A stretch of DNA of 64,000 nt from Agroathelia rolfsii (Eukaryota; Basidiomycota; Agaricomycetes; Amylocorticiales; Amylocorticiaceae). Under the pieces are notes generated by a model, which was not told where the DNA came from, did no database searches, and was given only the letters and a program-made list of their open reading frames with translations. Where the stretch lies: assembly GCA_018343915.1 (NCBI GenBank), contig JABRWF010000005.1, forward strand, positions 4,189,001-4,253,000, written 5' to 3'. Shown here one piece after another: positions 12,501-24,121 of the stretch (within the stretch, counting starts at the first letter, position 1; every line of letters begins with the position of its first letter). A program made the translations under genes and the position numbers.

Positions 12501-14611
12501 TGTGAGCGTGCCCGTCTTGTCACTGAACACATACTCGATCTGTCCGAGCTCTTCCACGAGCGAAGACGTGCGACAGAGTGCTGGTGTGTCCGTCTTAGCA
12601 TAGTACATGTCTAGGTCCGAGTTGATGAGCTGTGCTTGCTGGAATTTGACAACCTCCATGGTGACGATAAGAGAAATGGGAATAAGATTATTGTACAGGA
12701 TGATGAATGTTAAGATATCTGTGATTGTGTTAACGATCAGCTCATGCGAATACAAGCAGACTGACCCTCGATGAACGAGACCGCTATGAGGGAAAAATCG
12801 TGAGTAAATGTAAACCACTGGGGATTTATCTAAAACATACCTCGACCCCCAATAGAAGATGTTTCAAAGAGGTACCATTGTTGACTTGAAAAGAACCACT
12901 GTACTATGATAAGAATATATCACGAAGGAATCATAAGGTGCTCACACTGCGAATGCTACTGCCAATCGTAGAGCCTAGCGATAGAGCCAAAAGAAGGATG
13001 AATAAGAATACAATCTGTACATTGACCTGTCTCTCGACAGCAGTTCGCTTGATCGGAGCAGCACTGGAACATGTCAGATGGATGAGGACAAACAAAGAAA
13101 AGAAAAACCATTCACGCACGTAGCATTACGCATAAGTTTCGTTTCGTGACCAGTATAGACGACAAGACCATACGTCCAGGACGTATTCCTGATCTGAGCA
13201 CCACGGAGCAGGACTTGATCTGGGCCCAAAGGCACCTGTTTAGGCACACCTGCGTCTGAAATGAGATCCAGAGTTCCTTCGAACGTGTACAACGAGTTAT
13301 TTGGCTGCTCCGCGCGCAAAGAGCCGTGCAGAGCACCGACGAGATTGGGTGCGGTCAGTGACGATGTCTGGGGTGACGCCTGCTTAATCTTCAAGTTTGT
13401 TTCACTAGTGTGTAATGAGATTGAGAAGCCAGGAGGAATTGACAAATCGTTCTCACCCATCTAAGTTGGCAGTCTCGATGTAGCATAAGCCTTCTGGCTC
13501 GCTAGACGAAATAAGGATAAGATCTGCAGGTATGAAGTCGTCATTTTCCAGACGGATGATATCGCCCACACAGATGTCCTTCCATCTTCGTTCGATGAAT
13601 TGGCCCTGGGCATTCAAAACCTTGGTTTTCCTTGAATTTAGTTCAGAGTCGGATTGGTGTCGTTTCTATATATATATATATAAACATGCATGAGGCGGAT
13701 GTGAGAATCAGAATGGGTGGATAATTACCAAGTCCTCTTGAACCTCTTTGAATGCAGAAGCCAGGAGCACGATTGACAAGGGCGCAATAGTTGTCCACCG
13801 ATTCGTGGGTGAGACATCGGGGATTTGTTGAATACAGGCTGTGAAGAGGAAGAACACGTTTGCGTATTTGGAGAATTGCTCTGCAAGGATGTAGATCAGA
13901 GCAAAGAACAAGGTGCAGCCAATGATATATGAAGAGAAAATGGTGTCATAGAGTGCCATTGCACGGAAATATAAATATGACAAGATATCCGATTGGAGAG
14001 ACAAAATAGATTACGATGAAGTGCCGGTGCTGCGGAAACGAATACGGATACGGACCTGCAATAAACTTGGGGAGGAAGGTGGCCATATTGTACTTGCTCG
14101 TCGAAACATAATTCGAGCAATATTCTGAGTTCACGAGAGGATTGTTCAAGGCGACGATGCGCTCTCCCGTGGGCTGGGCAGGTTTCTGCCAAGGCCATCT
14201 CCAACGTGGACGCCTAGAGACTTGATTTATTTGAGGTGTTTTTGAAGGGCCCGTGAACTGTGTTCCAGAGTCGCCAAATGACTGAGTAGCTGGCATTTGC
14301 AGTTCGTCATCGTCGTCAAAGGTCCAGCTTTTCGGATGATTGTTACTGCTGCTACCAGCACCAGAGGTACCTGCTGGCGGGACGGCATGACTGCTAAGAG
14401 GCAGACCACTCGCCTGAGAATCGAGAGCGGTAGGCTGGTGGCCCAGGGCAAAGGCCGAGTCTGGCTCATCATCGTCGTCGAAGAATGGGTCAAGTGGCTG
14501 GCTGGCGTTGTTCATCGAGGGGGGGTATGTGCCGTTAGGTTGTTGATATTGTCTCGTTGCGGGATTGGCCTGAGAGACAAGCCTAAAGAAGTCTGAATCT
14601 GAGTCGTTCAT
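9514..14611 (-). CDS. DRS2: Drs2-type P4-ATPase (aminophospholipid flippase)
   Basis: Large multi-exon gene for a P-type ATPase that moves phosphatidylserine and related lipids from the lumenal to the cytosolic leaflet of Golgi/endosome membranes. In order it shows: a disordered acidic N terminus ([21 protein letters not shown]); the P4 entry motif [19 protein letters not shown]; the actuator motif DGETNLK, split by an intron near 13400-13460; the phosphorylation motif [13 protein letters not shown] near 12500 with catalytic Asp; [11 protein letters not shown] in the nucleotide domain; [12 protein letters not shown]; and the hinge motif [21 protein letters not shown] near 11000. Hydrophobic segments fill the C-terminal third. 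The tail has RGFAFSQTE and LIRAYDTSK, matching the Drs2/ATP8A C-terminal signature. The ATG at 14611 is used; an in-frame GTG six bases upstream is not. All catalytic motifs are intact. Confidence 0.93.
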
Positions 14612-14955
14612 CGTCACGGACGATGAAAAGGGAATAGCGGGTGATAAAGTGAAATGAAGTCAGTGTCGTCGACTGGAGAGTGTCCCTCCGAGTCGAGTCC
14701 CAAAGCTGTAACTAACTTGCAACCGTTTCCCGGTGGCTGTGGTTCTCTGCCATTGCTCTGTCTATGCGTCAAGCGCTCAACACAACCATCATGATCATCC
14801 ATATGTCATCATATCATCAAATAAAAAAAGTAAAAAAAGGTAATACATGGCCGTGCAAGGTGATAAATATCCAGCCATTGGAAAAGAAAGACAAGATGGG
14901 TATACAAGATAAGGTCTAATATAAAATATAGAGTCCACCAACAAGGCCCTGCAGC
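14612..14955. other. Intergenic spacer (344 bp)
   Basis: It separates two genes on the minus strand, so it holds the promoter of the flippase gene and the 3' end of the gene at 14956. No supported coding or RNA feature is seen. Confidence 0.45.
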
Positions 14956-16158
14956 CTAGTTCAAGAAAACACCAACATCAGACCGTCTGGCCTGCCGATT
15001 GGCAACCAAGCGGGTGCTTGGAAACATATTGCCATTGGCATGTGAGTCGGTCGGAGTCTTGTTTGTTTGATTTCCTAAATCCATAAATCTCGATCCATGA
15101 TATTCCTGAGACGTAGGCGACATTATCTCGGGCGACATGATGTACTGTGCATCGTAGGAAGGAGATGCAAGGGAGGTGGTGGTGATAGACGAAGAGTCAT
15201 TCGACACAGTGGCCGACTTGTTTGATATAGACTTCTTCCGTCGCCGCTCCTTTCGGCGCGACTCTTGCGGCGACGTGGGTAGTTGCGAAAGGTGATTGTG
15301 GTCGGGCGCGTTATAACTGGATATTGAAGGCCCGTCAGATACAGAGGCTGACGTTCTCGAGCGAGATTGCGATCCAGATCCAGAACCTCCACCTGAAGCT
15401 CGCGGTTGCTGGCGAACGTACGATTCGCCGCCAAGGTCGACATCGGCATCTCCAGGGTCATCCTGTATCCTAGGAATAATGTTCCAATCATGACTATCCT
15501 CTGGCAAACTAGCGTCATGTGGATGGGGCTCTGCGAAGAAAGAACGATCTCCACTTCCAGGGAATCCCTCAAAACCCTCAGCTTCGCCATCGATATTTAG
15601 CATGGTGGCCAACCTCTTCTTTTCCTCCTTCCTTTGCTTCTTAGCCCGCTTCCTCTCTTCTTTGGCAAAGGCATCGATGGCGGCTTGGTCCACTGCATTT
15701 TGGGCAAGCAACGCCGCATCAGAGTCAATCGATGAGCCCGAGAGAGCACCCATTGAGCGCTTCTTGCCCTTCTTTCCTTTATGCCTGGTAGTGCTAGGGG
15801 CAGAGTCGTTGCGTGATGCTTCCTCGCCGTCAGACTCGGGCAGTTTGATTGCACCATCGCGTGTGCCAAAGAGATGGTAGCCAAATAGCACAAATCCAGG
15901 GGAGGAGGGGTTCTTTTTGCGTCGCCTGCGCTCACGGCCAGAGCCAATGTTGGAGTGCAACGAGACTGTGTCAGCCTCTGTTGCCGAAGAGGATTCTGAG
16001 TCGGCTATGAGGAGGCTTTGTAGCGCGGCATGAGCATCACGAGGAAGATTGGGAACGCGAGATGCATTGCGCTGTTGAGCGGGCTCATCTGAAGGCGAAG
16101 GTGGGCGAAAACAGGGGAGGCATGCATGAAGTGTATCTGACCAGGAGAAATCGGCCAT
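14956..16158 (-). CDS. Disordered Ser/Arg/Lys-rich protein with N-terminal CLPCF
   Basis: Single uninterrupted frame of about 400 residues. I do not recognise a characterised family. It begins MADFSWSDTLHACLPCF, an amphipathic start followed by a Cys pair that could be S-acylated. A short non-disordered island follows (PGFVLFGYHLFGTRDGAIKLPES), then a Lys/Arg/Glu-rich stretch likely to be helical (FAKEERKRAKKQRKEEKKRL), and long Ser-, Asp- and Gly-rich disorder to the C terminus. The frame is open 27 codons further upstream, to an ATG at 16239. I prefer 16158 because the sequence from there looks constrained, while the upstream extension is low complexity. The next gene (16393) is divergent, about 235 bases away. 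A peripheral membrane role is only an inference from the Cys pair. Confidence 0.65.
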   Translation of the reverse strand: MADFSWSDTLHACLPCFRPPSPSDEPAQQRNASRVPNLPRDAHAALQSLLIADSESSSATEADTVSLHSNIGSGRERRRRKKNPSSPGFVLFGYHLFGTRDGAIKLPESDGEEASRNDSAPSTTRHKGKKGKKRSMGALSGSSIDSDAALLAQNAVDQAAIDAFAKEERKRAKKQRKEEKKRLATMLNIDGEAEGFEGFPGSGDRSFFAEPHPHDASLPEDSHDWNIIPRIQDDPGDADVDLGGESYVRQQPRASGGGSGSGSQSRSRTSASVSDGPSISSYNAPDHNHLSQLPTSPQESRRKERRRKKSISNKSATVSNDSSSITTTSLASPSYDAQYIMSPEIMSPTSQEYHGSRFMDLGNQTNKTPTDSHANGNMFPSTRLVANRQARRSDVGVFLN

Positions 16159-16392
16159 GGGATGGAGAGAAAGAGAGGGATGGTGGTGGCAGCCGAGAGA
16201 GGAAAACGAGGCTGGCTTCAAGTCAACGCAGTCGGACATAATAGTCGCCCTCTTCCTCTCTTCACGTGCTTTCAGCCATTATTCCTACCAGGCTCCGGCC
16301 CAGGTTGCCTGTATTGCCGGCCATTAGTTCCCCGCATTGCTCCAGAGTAGCCTGAGGTATCATAATAATATCATTATTTCCTTTTCACCACC

Positions 16393-17781
16393 ATGAGCAC
16401 AGTCACCGTCGATATCAATGACTCCATTGCTACAATCACATTCAACAGGCCTCGCTCTCTCAATGCCATTACACGTGCTGGTAGCATAATATCACCTGTG
16501 AAGAGCGCATGACATGAAATTTATTATGCTCACCGGCAGATTACGATGCCTTCTCGGATGCCCTGCGGTCCATTAACAACAGAGAGGATGTCGTAGCGAC
16601 TGTATGGCAAGGCATGTCTGTCTCTGCTAGCTGCATGCCATTTTATTTAATTAATCTCTTCTGCTAGCCACCGGATCCTGGTTCTGCGCGTGAGCAACTT
16701 TTGCAACAGGTTGTCTAGAAATTAAAATATGCAACTTTGCAACGCTATAGGGGGACAGATGTCAACATGTCCCTAGACGATGCTGAAGTGAGTTCAAGCG
16801 TACGCAAGAATTTCTTGCACACCGTCGCGCCTACGTCTACCGACGTCGGACATGCTGTACGTGTCGTATAGTCCGCGGGATTATTCAAAACGTCTCACTT
16901 CTTTACACTCAACAGCTTGCCACCCACGATAAAATCCTGGTCGCCGCCCTCAATGGGCCTGTTCTCGGTCCGTACATTCCGCACCTTGCACTTCCCTAAC
17001 TTCACTGAGATTACCATCAATAGGCATTGCTGCAAGTAGGCTATCCGCATAATAGCATATTGTTTCAGCCCTGACTAAGCGTATGAACATAGCTTTCCTT
17101 GGGCATTTTGACTTTATTTATTGCATGCCTAATGCATGGCTTGCAACCCCGTTCTCTTTTCTCGGTGAGTATTGAGGATCAAATCAATGTGTCCTGATAT
17201 CTGACCGATCATATCGTAACAGGTATCGTAGCCGAAGCCGGCGCTTCTGCGAGTTTTGCAAACAGAAGTGTGTTTATCTGTAGTGGAGCTGAATTACTTG
17301 AACTAAAAGTTCTTCCTCATCAGTGGGATTAGCGGCAGCACAAGAAGTTTTGTTATGGGGGAAGAAGAAGACGGCTGAAGATCTTCTCAAACTGGGCTTT
17401 GTGAAGTGAGTCCGAGTCCCCGGCACGCCTACCGGTGTATTCGATTCAAACTAACATCCATGTTCAAAGTGAAATTCTCCCAGCCCAATCCGTACCTGAA
17501 TTTCATGCATCCGTCCGTGCAATCGTCCTTCGTGAACTAGACGGCCTGGATCCAGCGGCCTTGCTCGCGTCCAAAAAGCTCATCAAAGATTCAACGAACG
17601 AAAGGGGCAACATGCTTTCAGCCATCTTTCGGGAGAGTATAGCTCAGGTAATTCCCATATTATTTTTTACTCAAACAATCACTCATTCCTACTTTTTTTA
17701 TAGGCCACCAGGTTCGCTTCTGGTGTCCCAAGCCAAAGGTTTGCTGCTATTGCGAGAAAGGAGATAAAACATAAGCTATAG
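16393..17781 (+). CDS. ECI1: Peroxisomal delta3,delta2-enoyl-CoA isomerase (crotonase family)
   Basis: Gene of many small exons. The joined reading gives a crotonase fold: ITFNRPRSLNAIT at the N terminus, TGSWFCAGTDVN (CoA/oxyanion loop), ILVAALNGPVLG, then PFSFLGIVAEAGASASFANRMG and AQEVLLWGKKKTAEDLLKLGFVNEI. These enzymes isomerise 3-enoyl-CoA to trans-2-enoyl-CoA during beta-oxidation of unsaturated fatty acids. The protein ends IKHKL; HKL is a plausible type-1 peroxisomal targeting signal, close to the HRL tail known for yeast Eci1. Start 16393 has a good context (ACCACCATGAG). The intron at 16612-16667 has a GC rather than GT donor (AAG/GCATGT); only this donor restores the frame. A plain enoyl-CoA hydratase is less likely given the overall match to Eci/PECI. 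Confidence 0.85.
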
Positions 17782-18133
17782 TATTGCTGGCAATATGTCA
17801 GTACCGACGTAGATGGCGAGGGTTCTTTCCAACCACATGCATTTGCAGACAACTGACTTTGCATGTCTCACAGGATACCTCTTTACCTCGTTCCACACTA
17901 CCTATTGTCTCAACACATGTTCTATATTCAAAACTTTGCTAATGAAATGACTCCCCCGTGGCCACCCCAGAATTTGCCCCTGAGTAAGATAACGTCATAA
18001 TGCGTGACCGGCTACCACATCACGTGATTTATCCCGAAATGGGCAGAGATCCGAATAGCGAGGCGGTGTTTTGGGAGTGAGGCAGCAATCGATTTTGCAT
18101 TTGCGGTCCCAAATTTCTTGCTAACTAACCACC
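17782..18133. other. Intergenic spacer (352 bp), ARB1 promoter
   Basis: It lies between two plus-strand genes and contains no supported ORF or RNA gene. It should include the terminator of the isomerase gene and the promoter and leader of the ABC-F gene. Confidence 0.45.
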
Positions 18134-20617
18134 ATGCCTCCCTCCGCATCCAAGCAAAAACGTCTCGCTGAAAAGGCCGCAAAACAGGCCGCCAAGGCCA
18201 ATGGCAAGTCTGACACCGCAACATCGACCCCGGCAGAGTCGACAAATGGCAGTACGGCCAATACGCCCATGACCAGTCTGTCGGCCAACAGCAGCGTCAA
18301 CGATCTGTCATCCATGGCCAAACTGCAGATCGCCACGGACAGGTTAGGATGTGTGCACCTATAGGTTGTGAGGTATTTGGCTGGCGTGAGACTGATCATA
18401 CATCATCGTTGTGTTTTTCTCCGCAGGAGTGCTGCTGGTGTTCTGGTTTCCGACGTGAAGGGCCGTGATATCAAGATTGACTCTTATACATTGTCATTCC
18501 ACGGGAGACTTTTGATTGAAGGAGCCGAGATCGCTCTCAACTATGGCCAGCGATATGGCCTATTGGGTGAGAACGGATCTGGTAAAGTAGGTGCCCCTTT
18601 GCATCACATATACGAATTATTGTTACTAATGTAGATGTTAAAAAAAAAACAGTCCACATTCCTGAGGTCTATTGCAGAGCGCGATATCGAGATCCCTCCT
18701 CACATCGACATCTACCTTGTATCTGGCGAAGCTGAGCCGTCAGATGTCAACGCTCTCGATTTCATCGTCGCTTCCGCCCGAGAAAAGGTTGCGAAGCTCG
18801 AAAAATACATTGAGGACCTTTCTACTGCTGACGAAGTAGATGACCTGGCACTGGAAGCCGCATATGAGGAGCTGGAAGAGCTTGACCCTTCTACATTCGA
18901 AGCTAAGGCGGGCTCCATCCTTCACGGTCTCGGATTCAGTCAAACAATGATGCAGAAGCCCACGAAAGACATGAGTGGTGGTTGGCGGATGCGTGTCGCT
19001 CTTGCCCGAGCACTGTTCGTCAAGCCTCATCTACTTCTGCTCGATGAGCCTACCAACCACTTGGATCTGGGTGCTGTTGTGTGGCTGGAAGCCTACCTGT
19101 CGACATACAACCATATCCTTGTTATCACCAGTCACTCGCAGGATTTCATGGATTCCGTTTGCACAAACATCATGGATCTCACCATGAAGAAGAAGTTGGT
19201 GTACTATACCGGTAACTATACCGTCTATGTCAGAACGAAGCAAGAAAACGAGGTCAACCAGATGAAGGCATATCACAAGCAACAGGAAGAAATTGCCCAC
19301 ATCAAGAAGTAAGCAGGACTGAGTCATCAGTCTTCAAATACTATACTCATTCATCATCAAGATTCATTGCTTCTGCTGGTACATACGCCAACCTCGTGCG
19401 TCAAGCCAAATCCAAGCAGAAGATCATCGACAAAATGGAGGCAGCAGGCTTGATTGAGAAGGTTGAGCAGCCCCGTCCGCTCCGATTCAACTTTGAAGAT
19501 ATTCGACGACTGCCACCACCAATTATTGCATTCAACGAGGTCGCGTTCTCATATTCTAGGGAGAAGAAAGATTATTTGTATGAGAACCTGTCCTTCGGTA
19601 TTGAGTGGGTTACCGCGTCCCTTGATTATTATTTTTTTGTGCGGATCATGCTCACCCGTTTCACAGCATGGACTCTCGTATTGCGATTCTTGGTGCAAAT
19701 GGTGCCGGCAAGTCGACACTTTTGAACCTTATCACGGGCGCACTGCAGCCCTGTGAGGGTACAATTTCCAAACATGCCGCCTTGAAGCTGTCGAAATACT
19801 CTCAACACTCTGCGGATCAACTACCATACGACAAAAGTCCGATAGAATACTTCCAGAGCTATTTCCACGAGAAATTCCCTGAGAAAGATATCATGGTGCG
19901 TGCCGGATCATATGATGTTTCCGTTTGATTTGTCACTTAGATTCGTTATCAGGCGTGGAGAGCACAACTTGGACGATTTGGTCTTTCTGGATCGCATCAG
20001 ACATCACCCATCAAGAATCTGTCGGACGGTTTGAGGAATCGGTGAATTTTTTTTATCTGTTCAAGGAAAGAACAATCAGCTGACTTTTTTTTCTTTCTCG
20101 CCAGTGTTGTGTTTGCACAGCTGGCGATGGAACATCCGCATATCTTGCTTCTGGGTACTTTTTTTTTTTTTTTTTTTCTTCTTATCTCCGTGGGCCAAGT
20201 ATTTAAATTGTTGCTGATCTTTCTTTTTCAGATGAGCCTACGAACCATTTGGACATGGAGTCCATCGATGCGCTTGCCAAGGCGATCAAGGAGTTCGAGG
20301 GTGGTGTTGTCATTGTCTCTCACGATTTCCGTAAGTTGTCGTGTTGAGGTTTCAAAAGATTGTAGCTGAAAATTACTTTTTGCAGGACTGATTTCGCAAG
20401 TTGCAGAAGAGCTATGGGAGGTGGCCAACAAGAAGATCAGGAACTTGACCAGAGAAGACATTTCTATTGTCGACTATAAGAAGAACCTGGTCAAACAGAG
20501 TAAGTGGTTTGGCTAACTAGATAGATATGAAAAGTATATTAAGCTTCTGCCACAGGTCAAGCACAGCTGGAAAAGGCCAAGCTGACAAGCAAATCATCGG
20601 CCAAGGGAGCCACGTAA
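18134..20617 (+). CDS. ARB1: ABC-F ATPase Arb1 (ribosome biogenesis)
   Basis: Soluble protein with two ABC ATPase domains and no membrane segments. The N terminus is a Lys/Ala-rich region ([16 protein letters not shown]). Domain 1 has Walker A GENGSGKST, split by an intron at 18587-18652, signature [15 protein letters not shown], and Walker [14 protein letters not shown] helical linker follows ([19 protein letters not shown]). Domain 2 has Walker [10 protein letters not shown], signature [12 protein letters not shown] and Walker [12 protein letters not shown], then [12 protein letters not shown]. The LSDG form of the second signature and the overall layout match Arb1/ABCF2, needed for 40S and 60S subunit maturation. 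At least seven short introns are present. One begins with a run of about 18 T near 20160. The stop is TAA at 20615-20617. Both catalytic sites appear intact. Confidence 0.93.
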
Positions 20618-21000
20618 AGGGGGTATAGCCCCTATCTCGTTCGTGGCGTGCAAGGAGAAGGATGTCGTCGATGCTGTTGTTGTATTAGTATTATAGCATA
20701 CACACCTGTGATGATGATACATATTACCCCGCTCTATGATTACTAGTATATTTTGCATTTGATTTCGTTGTCGAGTGCCGAGTGAATAATGAATGAGTGC
20801 GATGTGATTGAACCGAGGCCGGCCATGAGGCCTGCAGCGCGTAATCAGCATAACCAAGCATTAAGCGCCATAATTGGCCATGGCCATTGCCATTGCCATT
20901 GGGTCTCTCTTTTGCTCTTCTTCATTGCTACTCTCTACTCCTCTTGTCATATTACTATTACTCACATCTCCTTTTCACTCCTTGCCTATCGTCTGTGGAC
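20618..21000. other. Intergenic spacer (383 bp), promoter of EH-domain gene
   Basis: It contains a short tandem of GCCATT-like units near 20876-20900 and a pyrimidine-rich leader just before the next ATG. No supported gene. Confidence 0.45.
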
Positions 21001-23399
21001 ATGCGTTCCCTGAGTCTGCATGTCTCTGCACTCAACAATGCCGAATACGACCTCTTCATTCCCTCCCTCCTCGATCTCGCAGGCGCAAACGACCTTAATG
21101 ACGTCTCAGGCGGTGCCTCCAACAGCGACGCCTTCTACGAGAACCTCTCTCTAGGCGTCCGCGAGGTCAGGGCGTGGCTGCGTGGTCGTTATTCTGATAT
21201 TTCGGGGCCCAACATTGATACGGTCTGTCTGCTGGCCTGTAATACCTATATTCGACGAGTGCTTAAAGAACACACGGCCCGTGTGTCTGTTGTTAGATCC
21301 TAAAGCTCTTTTGCCCAAAACTTTCACAGGAAGACTCTCTCAGTGCAGGCCAGTTCTTTGCTGCCTTCAGGCTCGTCCTCCATGTCCGTCAGGGACAAGA
21401 GGTCGACAAGGGCCTTGCATTCGTTCAAGGTACGCTGTCCATGATATCATCCAATATCTATCTAACAACCTGCTTAAATTTTATATGCATATATCATATA
21501 TTGTTATTATTATTACCAGTTCACCCTGCCCAATCCAAACAGGAGGGAAAACGCACTCCCCCGTCTACGGCAACCCCATCTCTGCCCCCCTCTCCCCCAA
21601 AGCGTCAGACCAACAATCCTCACCCCCCTCCTCCTTCCCATCCCTCCTCCAGGCCAACCTCTCCATCTAAGCGAAGATCATTAAGCAACCGAGTCCAATC
21701 ACCTCCTCCACCTATTCGAAACCCTGCACCGCCTGACGTCCCGCCCAAGACTAACCCGTTTCATCAACACAGACTACCGCAGCCGGACCCATCAGATACC
21801 GTATCTGCAACTGACAGCAACATATCATCACCACCTGTGATACCCACCCCTTCCTCGCAGTTTCCTGCCTCTAGCTTCAACCCTTTCCGATCGTCGACTG
21901 CAGCAGTCAACGCAGGATCCAAGTCAAAGGGCCCTCCACTCCCGCCACGCAAACCGAGCCTGCGAGCCTCGTCCCCGCCTCCCGTTATACCACCCCCGTC
22001 GTCCTCATTCCCCAGCTCGAGCAACAAACCGCCGCGCCCGCCCCCACTCAAGGCGCCCTCGGCTCATGCCACCAGCCCAATCATGCTCCAGGCTCTTCAG
22101 GCCAGCCGAAGTGCGCGCGATGCGAAGAAGGTGGAAGAGGAGCGTGAAAGGACACGGGTCCTTCATGTCCTCAAGACGAGCAGCTCGAGCGCCAATGTGC
22201 GCTCCAAGGGCTATTCGAGTGCAACGAGCTCAGCTTCGGACAATTCCGCAGACTCCTCTTCAACCGACGCCATCAAGACAAGAAATTCGCTCTGGCTTCC
22301 GGGACGGAGCCTCGTCAGGGACGACGACGTCTCGGACGCAGTATCGAATCTTTCCATCGAGGAAGTCGCTAATGCGGATGTCAAGGCGGGAAAGCAACCA
22401 TTCACACTCTCGTCACCGCCTCCCATGCACCCCGACCGACGCTCATCTGTCTCTGCTACGTCTGTGTCGGCTTCCCTAGGTAGTGACGAGCTATCGAGAC
22501 GACCGCCTCCTACACCGAACTCTGTGCACGTCACGCGTTCGAGATCTTTACACCACCACCCCGCCCCTCCGCCTCCGCCCCCTCCGCGCCGAAAGCGACC
22601 GGAGAGCGAACAGCTGGCCCCATCGCCCACACGCTCCTCATCATTTTCGCCAGCATCATCGGTGACGAATTCACCGCGGAAACAACCACCGCCGCCGATG
22701 AGCGCCGGTCTGTCGCGGCACCACACGATCTCCTCCGTCAGCCTCTCGTCAGACCGAAAGTCGATCGCGACCACGAACAGCACACCGATGGACCACATCC
22801 AAAAGACGCTCGAGGCGCTCCAGCCGAAGCTGCAGACGGTACGGTACAAGGCCGAGGCGGGGCTCACGCGCCGCGGCTTTATCGCGCACCATGGCAGACA
22901 CCCGTCCGGCTTGTGGAGCGGCGCCGAGGGCGAGGGCGAGGAAGGGCTCATGAAGCAAGATCACGAGTATGCGTACCGGCACCGGCTGTATGACGATGAT
23001 GATGGCGGAGGCAATTATGAACGGCTGGACAGCAATAACAATAATATCGACGACGACGATTGCTCCACACCGGGCGGCGGCGGAGGTGCATCGCCGTTGT
23101 TGCCTCTGCCGCCTCGTCGTCCGCATCTACAACAGCAGCAGTACCAACAGCAACAGCCGCTGGTGATGCACGGACCAAGTCCGTTCGATGACGGAGGGGG
23201 CGTCCTTGATGACGATGCCGATGCGGATAATGACTCGATTGGACATGACGGTGATTACTTCAACGCGCGACGGAATGTGTTCCTAGAGAAGCCGCTCAAG
23301 CCCATTGACAAGACCAGGGTGCCGGCGGCAGCAACATCAGCGGCTCCTTTACCGCGCTGGCCTCAAAGTGCTACCGTGCGCGGGTCGTCGTGGATCTAG
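21001..23399 (+). CDS. EH-domain protein with long proline/serine-rich disordered tail
   Basis: The N terminus (about residues 1-120, two exons) reads as one EF-hand-like EH domain: LNNAEYDLFIPSLLDLAGAN, then LSAGQFFAAFRLVLHVRQG and VDKGLAFVQ. EH domains bind NPF-type peptides in endocytic adaptors. The long final exon, open to the stop at 23399, is almost all low complexity: PPLPPRKPSL and other polyproline runs that could bind SH3 domains, Ser-rich stretches, and Asp/Gly/Gln-rich segments near the end. One more constrained segment, MDHIQKTLEALQPKLQTVRYKAEAGLTRRG, ends in a likely helix. The protein is probably cytoplasmic and linked to endocytosis or actin; this is inferred from the EH domain and the proline motifs. 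I do not know a named orthologue. The intron between the EH-domain exons has a weak donor near 21222. Confidence 0.72.
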
Positions 23400-24121
23400 A
23401 GTTCTTGTTGCTCGTTCAGGAGGGAACGACAACGACGTAAAACAAGAGTGCATCCCTTGCATTTCTCGACGATTAATGAATGACTGGACGGAATGAGTAA
23501 TACTAATACCTAATGATGATGATGACGCCAAGAAGAAATCAATTTGCATGTTTCCTATCCTCTTCCTTTGCTGTTTGTTTGTTCATCTTTTCTTTTCTTT
23601 TTTCCTTCTGTTCGTCTTTTTTTTTTTGTCCCCGTCTTTTTATTCTTTTGTTCATATTGATCGACACGCCAATCATGCATGCATCACGTTCAATTCCAAT
23701 TTAAACTCTTCATCTCCAATTTTCTTTTGCCCACAGATATACATATACACAAAGAATATATATGGTATTGCTAAGTATTATATAGGAAAGTACTGTACTG
23801 GATATATAGATATATCGCGTATATAGCCTGCCTTGTGCACCTAAAATTCGTTTTGTCTGTGGAGATTATCCCACCATGTGTCTGTTGGCGGTGATAGGAA
23901 TGATATGGTGATGAGTGTGGGTGTGTGAGGATATGTACATTTTACTATGATCTTTTGGAGGTGTTGCGATCATAAAAAAAAATGAAAGCATAACAAAAGT
24001 AAAATAAAATGCAATACAGCAAGGTTGGTGATAGAAAGACAGCGGTTGATGCACAGCATCTATTCGAAAAAAAAAATAGCCATAATAAGATACCAAACAA
24101 GATTAGGCAGTCAGCCGGTCG
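23400..24121. other. Intergenic, AT-rich convergent 3' region
   Basis: About 720 bases between convergent genes, strongly T-rich at 23580-23660 and A-rich at 23970-24080. Frames here are low-complexity and spurious. It is likely 3' untranslated sequence of both genes. Confidence 0.5.

Noticed and set aside
22211..22951. Long antisense open frame (about 246 codons) opposite the EH-domain gene
   Set aside because: It mirrors the Ser/Pro-rich low-complexity coding strand, and its own translation is Gly/Glu-biased with no domain; no start context or splice pattern supports it.
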